Below are positions 1 through 11,600 of a DNA stretch of 64,000 bases, one piece after another; position 1 is the first letter of the stretch; the number at the start of each line of letters is the position of its first letter. A model generated the notes under the pieces. The model had not been told where the DNA came from, ran no database searches, and saw only the letters and a list, made by a program, of their open reading frames with translations. A program made the translations under genes and the position numbers. The stretch comes from Cryphonectria parasitica EP155 (lineage: Eukaryota; Ascomycota; Sordariomycetes; Diaporthales; Cryphonectriaceae): assembly GCF_011745365.1 (NCBI RefSeq), contig NW_024468909.1, forward strand, positions 620,001 to 684,000, given 5' to 3'.

Positions 1-196
1 GCACACGCTAACGATAACGACTTACGGAGCACTTGGCACATAGGCTCTAACCACTAACTGGTCAGTGGCCTGCGCAGGCCTGGCCCCCCACCCCCTCCTC
101 GCCTGGAACACATCGAGCAATCACAACCAACCGCAGCCCGCCCCTCTCTGCAGGGCCTCCTAGCCTGCCAGCGAAGGACCCCAGAGCGAGGCCGAT
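1..196. promoter_or_regulatory. Upstream region of the Atg16 gene
   Basis: No gene is visible here. The stretch is pyrimidine-rich on the strand of the downstream gene, with a nearly pure C tract at about 84-95 and further CT-rich sequence to 160. This resembles the C/T-rich leaders in front of several other genes in the window. No clear TATA box is seen. The region begins at the window edge, so a gene further left cannot be excluded. Confidence 0.4.
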
Positions 197-1173
197 ATGG
201 ACCCACCACCTGGCCCAGTACCGTCGTCATGGGATGATGATGATCTGGAGCAGTGGGAGCTTATCCCCTCCCCCACTAACACCATCGAGACCACCACTTA
301 CGAACCTCCAGCCAGGAAGCCCACGGCGCAGGACGGACTCGAAGTCGCCGTCGTGGCAGGAGGAGACTCTGCTGCCGCATCTGCCTCCTCCCTACGGCTG
401 CAAAAGAACCCCATCATGCCGGGCTGGAAGGATGATTACCTCTCCTCGCTGCTCGAGGCCGAGAGGAACAGCCCCGTCAACTTGGCCCTCGTCGACGCCT
501 GTACGTCTCTCATTGTTGTTGCTGTAGTTGCTGCTGCTTCTGCTGTTACCTTTGCTATTTCTGCGTTGAATCCCACCATCTTTACCCATGCAATACCAGC
601 ACCAGACTTACAGTGGTGTGCTGCCCGCACCCAACTCTAGGTTCCCAACTCAACGACAAGATAGCCCTCCTCGAGGCCGAAAAGGCCCAAGCAGTACAGC
701 CACCCCTCAGCGCCAGCACTACCACACCGTCGAGCCCACCAATACCCAGCGCCTCCACCACCCTCCCGAGCACCGACCCCGTCCTCCTCCGACTACGCGC
801 CGACCTCGCCCAAGCTCTACGCCAGAACACAGCCCTAGCCACCCGCCTCCGCGCCGCCACCGCCGACCGCGACCGCCTACAAGGCCTCACAAAGACCCAA
901 GAGGCCACGATCGCCACCCTGACCACAGAGCGCGGCGCCCTGTCGCGCCGGGTCCGCGACCAGGCCGAGGAGCTGCGCGGCAAGAAGCAGATGCTCGAGC
1001 AGGTGCAGGACGAGGTGCTCACGCTGGAGATGCAGCTCAACGTGGCGGAGCAGCAAAAGACCAAGATCGCGGCGGAGAACAAGAACCTGATTGACCGGTG
1101 GATGCGGCGGGCGGAGCTGGAGGCGCGGGAGATGAATGCTGCCAATGAGAGGGGCGGGCCTGAAGGGACGTGA
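197..1173 (+). CDS. atg16: Autophagy protein Atg16
   Basis: Likely Atg16, the coiled-coil partner that binds Atg5 in the Atg12-Atg5-Atg16 complex and directs Atg8 lipidation at the phagophore. Two exons, 197-500 and 641-1173, join across an intron with donor GTACGT and acceptor CTCTAG; the splice restores a continuous frame (..VDAC/SQLNDK..). The N-terminal Atg5-binding segment (GWKDDYLSSLLEAE) is followed by a low-complexity Ser/Pro linker and a long heptad-rich coiled coil to the C terminus. Starting at 197 gives 278 aa. An in-frame ATG at 416 gives 205 aa, the usual fungal length, and places the Atg5-binding motif at the N terminus, so 416 may be the real start. The gene converges on dot1. 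The family call rests on motif pattern and length, not on a search. Confidence 0.8.
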
Positions 1174-1793
1174 TGATGATTTGATCATGACGACTGACGA
1201 CGGCGGCCTGGATGCGCGCACGCCAAGACAAGAAAGGTGATGGTGTGCTATAGAAGTCTATGATACCCTGGACCGGCATATATTTGGTTCCTCTCGTGGA
1301 TTTATGGAGGACAAACGAGGGGTACGATGATCATGAGCGTGTGGACTTTGTTCCAGCTGCCTATTGAAGAGCATGTGCAAGTCAAGGCCGGCTCTGCTGA
1401 TCTGTTCTATACGATATGCTATGCTCGCTATCGTCGCTGTTTACAAGGGGTGTGTGAACTCTCTTCTCTAATGCATGTGTGTGTGCAGTGAGTCCTCTAA
1501 TCTCCCTCTTCATGTTCCACCACGTTCTCCAAAATCTTGGGTTTCCAGAACTGACCATCCAGGTGCATCTCTACCCTTCCTCCCCCGATTTCCAAGAGGG
1601 GTATCAACGTACAGAAATTGCATCTACCCGCCCAACATATACTGTCGAGGAAGGAGAAAAAACGAGGAAAGAAGTGCCCACTTATGCCGTATGTGCCAGA
1701 TCAACTCTTGTATAGATATAAAACGGAACACGTCCCAATGTCCTCCATCATGAAGTCGGTTGCCTCGCGCACTGTCTCGGTCTGGTCTTGTCT
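1174..1793. other. Intergenic, convergent 3' ends of atg16 and dot1
   Basis: The 620 bp between two convergent stop codons should hold both 3' UTRs. I see no credible coding region; the short open frames here have no recognisable domain and no splice logic. Confidence 0.5.
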
Positions 1794-3477
1794 TTACAAG
1801 TCCTGTCCTCCCTCAATCTTGGTCGTGACATGATAGTCTCCTGTTGAGTCGGTCCAGCTGACGCCATTCTCAGGCCAGCGGTGGCACTCGGGCTCAGACA
1901 GGATACTGCTGGCAATATCGTTCTCGTTGTACTTGGAAGATGTCGTAAACTTCTTGAGCGACACGATCTTGCAGCCCTTCCTCAGGTCAAGAAACTTGAT
2001 CTTGAGTCTCTCGGTAAGGTCGGGCGTGAAGGCCTGGTTGTTGGCCAGGACCACGTCTGCCCGCTTCATGACCTCGCCGATGTCCTGGTTGTTAAGGAAG
2101 TCGTCCTTCATGATGCGGACCTTGCCCGGCTGGATGCCCCACAGCTTGCACCGTGCCTCAAACTCCCGGTGTTGTTCCTTGGCCAGCCTCGAGGCGTCCT
2201 CCATGACCTCGCAACCCCAGCTCTCGCAGCCGATCTGCAGGGCCGCCTGCAGCACGACATTGCCCACCCCAGAGCCGAGATCGACAAAGGTCTGCTTGGA
2301 GGTCATCTGCAGATCGGTGCACAACACCTTGGTCACAAAGTTGTGCTTCATCTCCCCATAGATGTTGTCCGTGCCGTTCGTGTATCTCCTCAGCTGGTCC
2401 ACATTCGGTGTCACCACCCGGTCGTAGACCTGCTGGAGGATATGTGTGACGAGATCCTCGGTCAGGTCATGTTGCCTGTCGATGTTCTTGAGAATGGCAC
2501 CCGTCTTGAGCTGGTCGAGAATGGTCCGGTTGTAGTCGTCGATGGCGTCCCTGAACGCGCCAATGTCCAAAATTCTCTCGTTGGAGTTCCGCTCCAGTTT
2601 TCGGATGATCACGCCGAGTTCTTTCTTGACATCCTCGTCGGTGATGTATGTTTCCTTGACGTTTTTGACCACCTTGATGATATCCTTAATGACATCGAGT
2701 TTGTCCCTCTGGTTCACGAGTTCAAACCTGTCGTTATCAACGACAGTCAGTCATGTGCTTTCCATCAAGAAATAAGACATACGGGTCTAGACCTAGAAGA
2801 AAGTTTCATAATCTGTGTCACACATACCTCTCTCTTGTCAGCGACCCGGGGTACTGCAGCTCCACAGCCGAGTCCGCGTCACTCGCCTGGGGAAACGACT
2901 TGAGGTCGCCCAGCGCAAGCGAGACGACGTCCGCAGCATGCACGAACCGTAGGGGCCGCCCGCCTTTATCCTCGTATCCGGTCTCGGCCAGCTCCTTCAG
3001 TGCCGCGCTCGGCAGTCTCCGGTCCGGGTCTGTGCGCCGCGCCTGCTTGCGCCTCTTGAGCCTGCTCTCCCAGTCGTCGTCATCGTCATCCTCGCCGTCC
3101 GAGGGGTCGAACGTCACGCGTGCCTCGCTGTCTGTCCCGGGCGACCGTATGCGCTTGCTGCGCGACGAGCTGGCGGGCACCGCGAGGTAGTGGCGGTCGT
3201 CGGTGGAGGAGGACGAGGCGAAGGGGCTGTTGCTGGTGCGCGCGCGTCCCGAGGGGGAGCACTTGAGGCTCCTAGAAGCGGCGTTCGGGGGCGCGGAGCG
3301 CGAGGGTGTCTTTCCTGCGCTGCTGGAGCGCGAGGGACCACGGCTGAGAGGTGTAGACGTCCGTGGTTTAGCAATAGCGGAGCTACTCGGGGTGGCGGTC
3401 TCGACGGCAACGGTACGGACTTTGACTTTGGGTTTCGGGAGGGAACTAGGAGTAAACTTTCGCTGGTTCGAGAACAT
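1794..3477 (-). CDS. dot1: Histone H3-K79 methyltransferase Dot1
   Basis: Methylates histone H3 lysine 79 in the nucleosome core and acts in silencing and the DNA-damage checkpoint. Two exons, complement(1794-2727, 2828-3477); the 100-nt intron (donor GTATGTG, acceptor CGACAG) joins ..SLTRER/FELVNQRDKLD.. and the product is 527 aa. The N-terminal 200 residues are basic, Ser/Pro-rich and acidic in turn, as is usual for the disordered, nucleosome-binding part of fungal Dot1. The C-terminal catalytic fold has the SAM-binding loop DLGSGVGN near residues 366-373, a GCEVME acidic strand, and the Dot1 signature ANNQAF near 445-450. Length and motif order fit the fungal family. Just upstream of the start lies an 11-G run on the + strand, which is poly-C in the sense direction. 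Confidence 0.93.
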
Positions 3478-4706
3478 CTTGTTCGAGTCGGATCCAGAGA
3501 GAGGGAGGGAGGGAGGTGGGGAAGGGAGAGGGGGGGGGGGTGAGTTCGAGTGACAAAGAGGGTCGATGATCGTGATCGTTTGCTAGGTGGTGTGACGATA
3601 TGCCGTATCAGAATAGAGACGAGGCGAAAGAGACACACGACAGGACGACGCTCGCGCTTTGATGTTCAGCGCTGAAGAAAAGGAAGGTATGCTACGAAAG
3701 CAATACAGAAAGAAGGTCACACGCAGAATATGGATGCTGAGAGAGAACTAATGGAGAGAATGCACAAGTAATACAATAAGCCGCCCCCGCGCCCTGAAGG
3801 GTTGAATAGGCAGAAACATTCGTCGATACGAAAAAGGCGGGCAGGTGAATAAGTTGAGTAAGTGTGAGCAAGTACTTTAGGTGGGTGGACGGGGTGGGCG
3901 GGTGGTGGGGTGAGTTAACGGAAGACGTCGTTATGCGCAAGTGTACAGCATTACTTAACTGTAGCCTCACCAAAAAAGAAGGAAAAAAATCAGTCTAGGC
4001 CGCCCCAGTGGCAGCCGGCAAGAGGAGCACCTGCACCTGCACCTGTGCCTGCGCCTTGTGCCTGCAGGGTCGCCTTTGCCCTGCTGACCAACAAAAAAGT
4101 TTATTGGGGCCTCCACCACACCTTCCCCGCCTCCCCCCTCAGCCACTCAGGGTTCCAAGACCTCCTGCACAGACATTTCCCAGAGGGTCGGGTCGATGCT
4201 TGTGTCACACTAGCCAAGACGCCCAGTCACTATATGTAAGGCTGAGTCTCGGCCCCCACCTGCGAAGTAACAAGGAGACAAGAAACAAGACAAAGAAGAA
4301 ACTCCCGTGGATCCCTTGACGATCATTAGACATGGCGTAGGTTCAGATTAGACAACATACCATGTCAACAAAGTGTTCTTGTCTGTGATAAACCAACTAC
4401 AAGAAGGGCAATGCGAGATGGACCTTCCGATATGCTCATGACTGAGGGCACTGGCGATGAATGCTGGAATTCCTCCTCACCAGGACTTGTTGACTGCTGA
4501 CACACAAGAGGATATCATTATCTCTTCAAGACATATGTCGAGGAAGACTAAAGTGAACATAGCAGCAGGGAAGAATCAGTTCAGTTCACCTTGATCAGAA
4601 CGCATGGATACATCACCGCATTTGACGAAAGGACGGCCTCTGGTTCATGAGGAGAATTAACTATTTTTTTTCTTCTTCTTTTCTTCTTTTCTTTTCTTTT
4701 TCTGCT
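3478..4706. other. Intergenic: dot1 promoter and 3' side of receptor gene
   Basis: No gene is recognised in these 1.2 kb. The part next to dot1 (3480-3545) is purine-rich on + and therefore CT-rich in the dot1 sense direction, including the G run at 3530-3540. A CT/T-rich tract at 4662-4702 lies just past the stop codon of the receptor gene and probably belongs to its 3' UTR or terminator region. Short frames at 4008-4319 look random. Confidence 0.4.
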
Positions 4707-6224
4707 TCAAAATGTATCCTTCCTTGTCTCTTCTACAACAACCCATTTGGTCTCGATCGTAATTCCCGTAGCGCCCACGCTCGTCGGCAACCTCCTCGTC
4801 GACTCGGCATCCCAGTCATCCTCAGATTGGTCGCTCGCCGCCCGACCTCGAGACCTGCTAGACCGTTCCCCTCGCTGCTCGCGCTGCACATCTCCCCTCC
4901 CGACTGTCGCCGTAAAGTGCACGTGGTCCTTGCCATAGATGGTCTCGAGAGGGAGCCCGTTTGTGACGCCCTCAACGAGGAACTTGTGGTTCTTGGGGTC
5001 CTGGTTGCCGCCGCCGCCCAGGCGCGACACATACTCGTCCTCCTCCTTGTCGTAGAACCTCCGGTAGCGCCAATACGAGTACAAGGGTAGGAGCATCGGC
5101 AGACTGTTGCAAAAGATGCTGAGGTTGACCTCGAGGATGGTGAGGAAGGCGATCTCGCTGCGAGCGATCTGTGTGGCGGTGGTGTGTTAGCAAGGTGGAT
5201 TGTGCGAAACGTAAAAGAAAGGCAGCGGTAGGATGTCAGGCTCACCAATGGCGCAGAAGCGCCCTCCGCCTGAAGGAGGCGGACCATGCGGATGATGGAA
5301 ACTAGGGTCACGCTGTGCAACAACAGAAAAGCATTAGCAATCTGACTGGTTGGTAGTCATGTCTGCGGCAGCATTCACAGACGTACCCAAGACTAAGCAG
5401 GAAGACCCCAGACAGGCCGAGGCGGGTCGACACGCTGACCGTCTTGAGCGACCAGATGGTGAAGAGGGGCAGGCAGTTGATGATCATGTTGGTGGTGCAG
5501 TTGTAAATGCCCGAGGCGACGGAGCTCGCCGTCTTGTTCTTGCACTGGCCAATGCCGGTCTCGAAGTGGCCGTCGTGCAAATGACAGACAAGCAGCGACT
5601 GCAGGAAGTTGCCCAAACCCCAAATGGCGACGAGCACCATCATGTACTTGGTCGCCTGCCGCGTGATGCCGTGCGTGAAGACACGCAGGTAGAAGGAAAG
5701 CACCGAGAGCTTTGTGGTCACGATGCACATGTCGTAGATGAGAGAGAATGGTATGAAGATCTAAGGAAAAGAGAGAATCTTGTCAGCGGTGATGCGCCTG
5801 GCATCGGTCATCGACACTCGTCGGCAGGTGGAATACTAGAAGCTGGAGGCGTACGGTTGAGATGAACTGCTGGTTCTCGACTGGTATAGCATCTCTGTGA
5901 TAGCCGGCCCCTGCTGTGGACCCTAGATTATGTGGTTGACGATTAGCCTACGATGCTCCTCTGACTCGATCACGGTGATCTTTGGAGATCCTCCAGGGTT
6001 GGGCTCAACTCACATAGACCACCACAGGTCAAGATCACAACGGCTTGTGGCACTGCGGCGAGGATCAAATAGTCATCCCAACCTAACCTCGAGCCCGTCA
6101 CCAGCCGGGCCACGATTCGAAGCCCCACTACCAGGACCGCCAAAAATGCCACAACAGAATAAGCAATAAGCTGCCTCTTGATGAAAGGTAGAATCGGAAG
6201 GATCGCGTGCTCGAGGCCCATCAT
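4707..6224 (-). CDS. Fungal rhodopsin-like/PTH11-like integral membrane protein
   Basis: Seven-helix plasma-membrane protein of the fungal rhodopsin-domain superfamily that includes PTH11-like receptors; the ligand is unknown. Five exons: complement(4707-5168, 5246-5312, 5387-5760, 5855-5922, 6014-6224), all with GT..AG introns in compatible phase, giving 393 aa. Helix 1 (about residues 15-33) is followed by a GWDDYLIL motif, typical of the family in front of helix 2. Also typical are the short extracellular segment leading to an IPVENQQF stretch, KLSVLSFYLRVF in the middle, the NMIINCLPLF helix, and a final membrane segment before a basic RYRRF stop-transfer. The roughly 120-residue cytoplasmic tail is charged and Ser/Arg-rich. 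No CFEM domain is present. The start was chosen at MMGLEH just before helix 1; an in-frame ATG lies at 6284. Confidence 0.82.
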
Positions 6225-7889
6225 GGTCCCGCGACACCGGCCTGCTCTGCGCAGCCGTTCACGGATGAGACCTGTCGCGTGCACGCGCCGAGAGATGAAT
6301 GGTCCAGTCAGCGAGGCCTCCGCTGCATGTCAGTCAGGTCGATTGGTGTGACTGTAAATTGTGTGCATCAGAAAGCCGCATCCATTACGGAGTGCGCGCT
6401 TCCTGTGGAATGCCGTCGAACGTTGAAAAAAAGGAAAGAAAAGGAGTGTCGTTGAGGAAGGTAGCTTGGATGCAACCAGTTCTCGTTGCTGTCTTGATGC
6501 CCTCTTTTGTTTTTCTGTTTTTCCCTTCTTTTTCGTCCCCTTCTACTACCCTTCTAGACCTCTCCAACTCACAAGCTTTCTCGGTCTACGCACCCCCCTT
6601 GATAGCGGCATGTGGGTAATCTGCTCCTTCGAATGAGCATTAGTGGTTAGGTTGAATTAATGAGCTGAGCTGAGCGGAATATGCAGCGGTGCTTGGACCG
6701 CGAAGCGACTTTTGCCATATGGCTAGAGGCCCGCCAAGTGGGTACAGGACCCAGCCCCAACACATAAAGATCTCCGTCGCTAGTCGGCCCCAGTTGACGA
6801 GGGCTGCGAGGCCACTCGCGGGGGAGAACCGGGCCTGGCCAGGCAGGCGTGGTAGGCTGCATGTTCAGGGCGGCCCAGGTATTGATTCCTGCGACAACCC
6901 AAAGGGGAGACATCTTGGAGAGCAAGCTGCAAGTGAGCCAGCAGCCTGTTTAATGATGCCTTGTATGCGTTGGCGCCGGCGGCGCCGGCGACGACGACGA
7001 TGCTTCTTCCATCACTTTTCTTCAGCAGGGTGTAGTAGCCTTCGTGCATGTAAAATTTTGTCTCTTGTTGCCTCGGCAGTCTTTTAAAAGTCCTTGCGAC
7101 TCCAGCTCGTTCATCATCAAACCACGATGTGTCTCATGATCTACTTTGTGGCTGAAGACTCGACCCTGCCTAGGTCGATTCTGTCTATGCCTCCGCCCCC
7201 CGGAATCAGGAACATTAAATGCCCTACAAGGGCTCACCATGAAGCAGAACCCCATCTTTCAGGACATCAAAGCGACTAAAGTTCGGCGTGGATCATTTTT
7301 TTCGAGGTGGGGATCGGACGTTAACATATTGAGAGAGCAGACTTGAGTCTAGATCGTCGTTGTCCCTGAGAGGCGTAAGAGGGTCTGCATGCTGCTCTGA
7401 TCAAACCGAACCCATCAATTCTATTTCGCCGCGGATCATCCGGATCACAGATCGTTACAATTAAACATATATTGCTGGAGCCTCAAATCGCCTTTTCTTT
7501 CCTGCAATGTGGCGCCTCCAATTGACTTAGGGCACACCATCGCTCTTTACAATGAATGCAGTTGAAATCAATTTTTGAAAATGCTAAAGTGAGACGATGC
7601 AAAGGTAAAGGCAAGTAAACACATCTTCAAACCAAGGTAATGAATGCCAAGGCTTCCCCTCTGAAGGCTGCATTTGCATCCTTTCTTTCTCTGTCCTCCA
7701 ATATCATTCCCATGCTCATCTCTCTCTGCCTTGCACTTCTTGGGCCCTTGCCCCTGCCGACACCCCTTAGGCAAAGAGACGGCAGGGCAGGGCGCGCCTA
7801 GCACAGACTAGTACCTGACAACTCGACACCTGGAGCATACGGTACAGGAGATCCAACGTTGTGGGCAAAACGGTCTTCGAACCGTTGGT
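6225..7889. other. Intergenic stretch without a recognisable gene
   Basis: About 1.7 kb upstream of the receptor gene. Open frames on both strands are under 135 codons, overlap one another and show no domain or plausible splice structure. A short GC-rich CGNCGN repeat (6967-7000) and T/C-rich stretches (6505-6545) are present. I see nothing else that I can support. Confidence 0.35.
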
Positions 7890-8177
7890 CTACACAGGCT
7901 TGTCGCCATCCCTCTCCTTCTTAGACCTCGCAATAGTCGAAATGATGGCCTCGTGCCTGTCGATCACTGCAGCCACAGCGGCCTTCAAGTTCCTGCTCTG
8001 CTCCTGAATCTCCGGGTCGTCGACGATGGCTGCGGCGTTGGGCTCATTTGGGATGACGCGTGCAAGGGCGAGGTACAGCTTCTGGTCGATGAGCTTTCCA
8101 ATCTCGTCCATGACCTCCTTCTCACGGGCCTCCATGAGAACAGGCGTCAGGCCCTGGTCGTGTGCCTTGAAAGACAT
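7890..8177 (-). CDS. Small hypothetical protein (95 aa), helical
   Basis: A single open frame starting at MSFKAHD (8177) encodes 95 residues. The composition looks genuine: it is highly charged, predicted mostly helical, with no low complexity (EVMDEIGKLIDQKLYLALAR, then a second helix NLKAAVAAVIDRHEAI) and a basic-acidic tail. The frame stays open upstream to 8312, but that extension is Pro/Thr-rich and less convincing, so I chose the internal ATG. I do not recognise the family. It could be a small helical subunit of a larger complex or a chance ORF. It lies 3' of the ankyrin-CorA gene on the same strand, about 470 bp away. Confidence 0.4.
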   Translation of the reverse strand: MSFKAHDQGLTPVLMEAREKEVMDEIGKLIDQKLYLALARVIPNEPNAAAIVDDPEIQEQSRNLKAAVAAVIDRHEAIISTIARSKKERDGDKPV

Positions 8178-8646
8178 AGTTTGCTGCTGATAATTGCCGG
8201 TGACCCGCCTTGGTATGGCCAAAGTTAATGCTTGGTCAAGCAGTGGCGCGTGTTGAACGGGAATTTCCGCTGGGGCACTTGTCAGGCGAGGAAGTGAGGA
8301 GTGAGTTATCACAACAAAAACAACCTTGAGGACTAGGACGGTCGTAAATACGAATGTCGATCAAAGCAAGCTTTCATTGTTCGGAGGCGGTAAGTATGAG
8401 GAGGAATTTTGGACAACCATTGGCAGTTGCGTACGACAATATCAAGATGACGTAACTTGCATCTCTGCTGAGCTAAGCTTCAACTCACCCCCTCAATCTG
8501 CTGAAGAAGTAGAGACTTCTCTCTAGTTGGTTGAGCATCACCCATACCGTGCAGCAAGATCATGAAGGAGGGTGCCTTGGGGTAGAGGAAACTTCCTGCG
8601 TTTTAAATTCTTTTCATTTGACATTTTCTTTCTCCTTCTCAGGTCT
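8178..8646. other. Intergenic, upstream of small ORF
   Basis: 470 bp between the end of the ankyrin-CorA gene and the small helical ORF. It probably holds the former's 3' UTR and the latter's promoter. Nothing else is recognised. Confidence 0.3.
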
Positions 8647-11600
8647 CTAGTGCTGAACAGAATCCCAATGTATCCTCGACCTCGAAGGGTCTCTTCCTCT
8701 TTCGAGGTCCCCGCTGAATCTTGTCCTCCGCCCATCGAGACTCGGCCTCGCCCACGAAGATACAGCGTGCCCGCCACTCCCAAAACTCTGCGCCCGCGCC
8801 CCATACCGTAGAGGCGACAGGCCCAGCCTCGGGTGGTCGCGCTGCTCCCTCTCGAGACTCATCCTCATATACATATCTGGCCCGTCGAGTCCCCGTCTCT
8901 TCCATTCCATATCATCTGCCATCGACCGGTAAGCAGTCGAGGCACCACCCGCTGTTGTTGGCTTCTCATGGTCTGTCGATGGCCAGGGATGGGACACGCC
9001 TTCCGACTGGCCTACCTGGCTTCTCACGCTTTTGGACTTGTCGCGGGTGTAGTTGAGGTAACTCTTAGTACCCCTTACGATGCTCTTCCAGGCGTTGGAG
9101 ATATCATGGACGAGGAAAGCCGCTGCCACGAAGATAAAGGAGACAGCAAGACCGATCCCAAACATGTACTTTGAGACATAGCCGATGGTGAGGCGGTCGC
9201 CCCAGTCCTCGAGATTGATAGCGAAGAAGGCGGCTATAAAGGACATAGGTAAGAATATGATGGTGACGATGGTGAAGACCATGATGGTTTGGCCTGGAAG
9301 AAAAACCAAAAAGGCAGTGTCAGCGCGCGCACACACAATGAGAAGAAGATCGTAGATGGCATCAGTTTACTATACTGACCTTGCTTGGCAGCGATGATGG
9401 CCTGTTCGCGGGCGAATCGTGCCTCCAGCGCGTTGGAATGCTTCTGCTTCAGATCCAACAGGTTGGTCAGACTGGCCGAGATCCCTCTGGCCTGGTCATT
9501 CATGCGTTCGACATCGTCGTACCGCTCTTCTATGAGGCGCATCTGCTCCTGGAAACGGTGCTTGATGTCCCGCAGGATCAGGTCTGTGGTCCTGCGGCTG
9601 CTGCCCTCGACGCGCAGCTCCTGCTCGATGTTCAGCTGCAGCTTCTTCAGCACCGACACCTGCACGTGCAGGACGACGGCAATGATGTTGAGTTCATCCT
9701 GGATGTCCTTGATCTCGGCGAGGAACTTGGTCTCCGAGTGGATGTTGAGAAGGTCGTCTGCGAACTCGTCCTCGTCCTGGCCGTCGCTGTCATGGCGGTG
9801 TCGTTTCTTGAGCCACTGTGTCGACTTCTCCGAGGCCCTGTTGAACTTGTTGAAGAGCTTCGACTCCTCGTTGGTCACATTTCCGATACTGCTCTCAAAC
9901 ATGTCCAGGAACTGAAACTGCTGCTCATCGATGCGGTGTCGGTCAAACATGCCTGCGCAGCGATTTGTGATGACCATGGCAAGGTCATAGACTGACTGGA
10001 TCTGGCCCCTTGTCTTCGCATTTGTCTCTTCTATAATGCCATCAACCACGTTCAGGGGATCTTGTTTCGGCTGGTCCCATCTCTGTGGGAAACAAGTGAT
10101 GACAGTATCGCCACCGAGAATCCACATCCAGAGCTGATCCACCATGAACAATTTGGGCTCTTCAGGCTCCCGGTGCTTTTGACAGTATCGCCACACAACC
10201 TGATCCGAGTCCCGCTGGGTTGTGTCGATGCCATGGTAGAAGAACTGATCCAATGTTCTCCTAGGATGGAGGTACTGCTCCATGTATGCATGGATAAGAA
10301 GTTCATCCCTCGAAGCATTGTCAGGTGGCGGTTCACCTTTCTGGGCTCTTGCGATAGTTGCTGTCATGTTCAGTCGCCGATTATGTGTTTCGTAATGAAG
10401 GAAAGGCATCTACAAAAGACCAAAAGCCGAGTCAGCTGTCAAGAAATTGCCAGACGCATGATGACACAACTTGGTGAAAAGTCAAAACTCACGAACAAGA
10501 CCATTTTCCCGTTATTGACAAGCTGTCTAAAGGCCTCAGAAGAAGCCCAGGATGACTGTCTGCTGCTGCTGGCCAGCTTTGCATCTTTGCTCCCCGGTGG
10601 GTTCCCTGGGTTGCCTTTATTTCTCTTCTGTCGCTGCGGGTGGCGTTCGGCAATCTTCTCCGACTTGCTCTTCTTCTTAGTGTCTGGTTTCGCCGTGCTG
10701 TTTTCCGAATGTTCTGTCGAAACAGACTCGGCTCCTGTGTTCTGGCTCGGTCCCCCGTTCTCTTCCCTTGGCTGTTCCGCCACAGACCCGAGGAGACTCT
10801 CTTCCCTGTCCGCTCTGCGGCTTGGTATACGCTCGCAATAGTGCCTCATGAAGTTCGCATGTGCCAGCGGGCCTCGGTGCTCCTGGTCAAAGCACTTTCC
10901 CAGCGCCTTGAAACCCTCGACATCACGATGACCTCCTTCGATGAAGGACTTGGCAAGCAGGGTATCGATCCAGGCAATGTTATTGGCCGGCAGGTGAATC
11001 CATCGGAAATGAGGCTGCCATTTGATATTCTTGGTGAGTACCGGCACCGTCGCCTTCCCCGTCTTTTCGTCCCAGCCGTACAGTAGGTCATATACCGTGT
11101 GCTTGAAGACGAGCTGCGGCTTCTTCTCCTTGACGGTATCTTTGAGAAACTTTTCCTCCTGGAACTCTCCAAAGTCGACAATGGTTGCCTCAAACCTCTT
11201 GGACGCCTCCCGCGCGGGCTCCGACAGCCTGTGCGCGTGTCGCGCCGGCGACAACAGCTGGATAATCTCGGTCTCATGTCTCTCGGCGGCGCAGATCATG
11301 GGCGTCCTCTCGAACTGGTCCTTTCGATTAAGATTGGTCTCGGGCCTCTCGAGGAGCAGCCGCACGACCTCTTTACGCCCGTTAAACGAGGCCCAGTGCA
11401 GGGCAGTCATGTGATTCGAGAGCTCCGCGTTGACATTGGCACCGGCTGCTAATAACCTAGCAACCACTGCCGTGTGGCCTTTCTCGGCGGCGTTGATCAG
11501 GGGCGTCCACCGGCCGTCCGATGCGGCGTCGCAGTTGGCGCCCTTGCTCAGCAGGAGCTCGACAAAGTCGACCCGGTCCAGGATGCTCGCGAGGTGGAGT

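Noticed and set aside
582..1145. 187-codon minus-strand frame opposite atg16
   Set aside because: Arg/Ser-rich shadow of a GC-rich coding exon on the other strand; no domain.
1881..2903. 340-codon plus-strand frame opposite dot1
   Set aside because: Exactly antisense to the conserved Dot1 catalytic exon and runs across its intron; shadow frame.
4008..4319. 103-codon Cys/Pro-rich plus frame
   Set aside because: Pyrimidine-rich intergenic DNA, no signal peptide or conserved pattern; likely chance.
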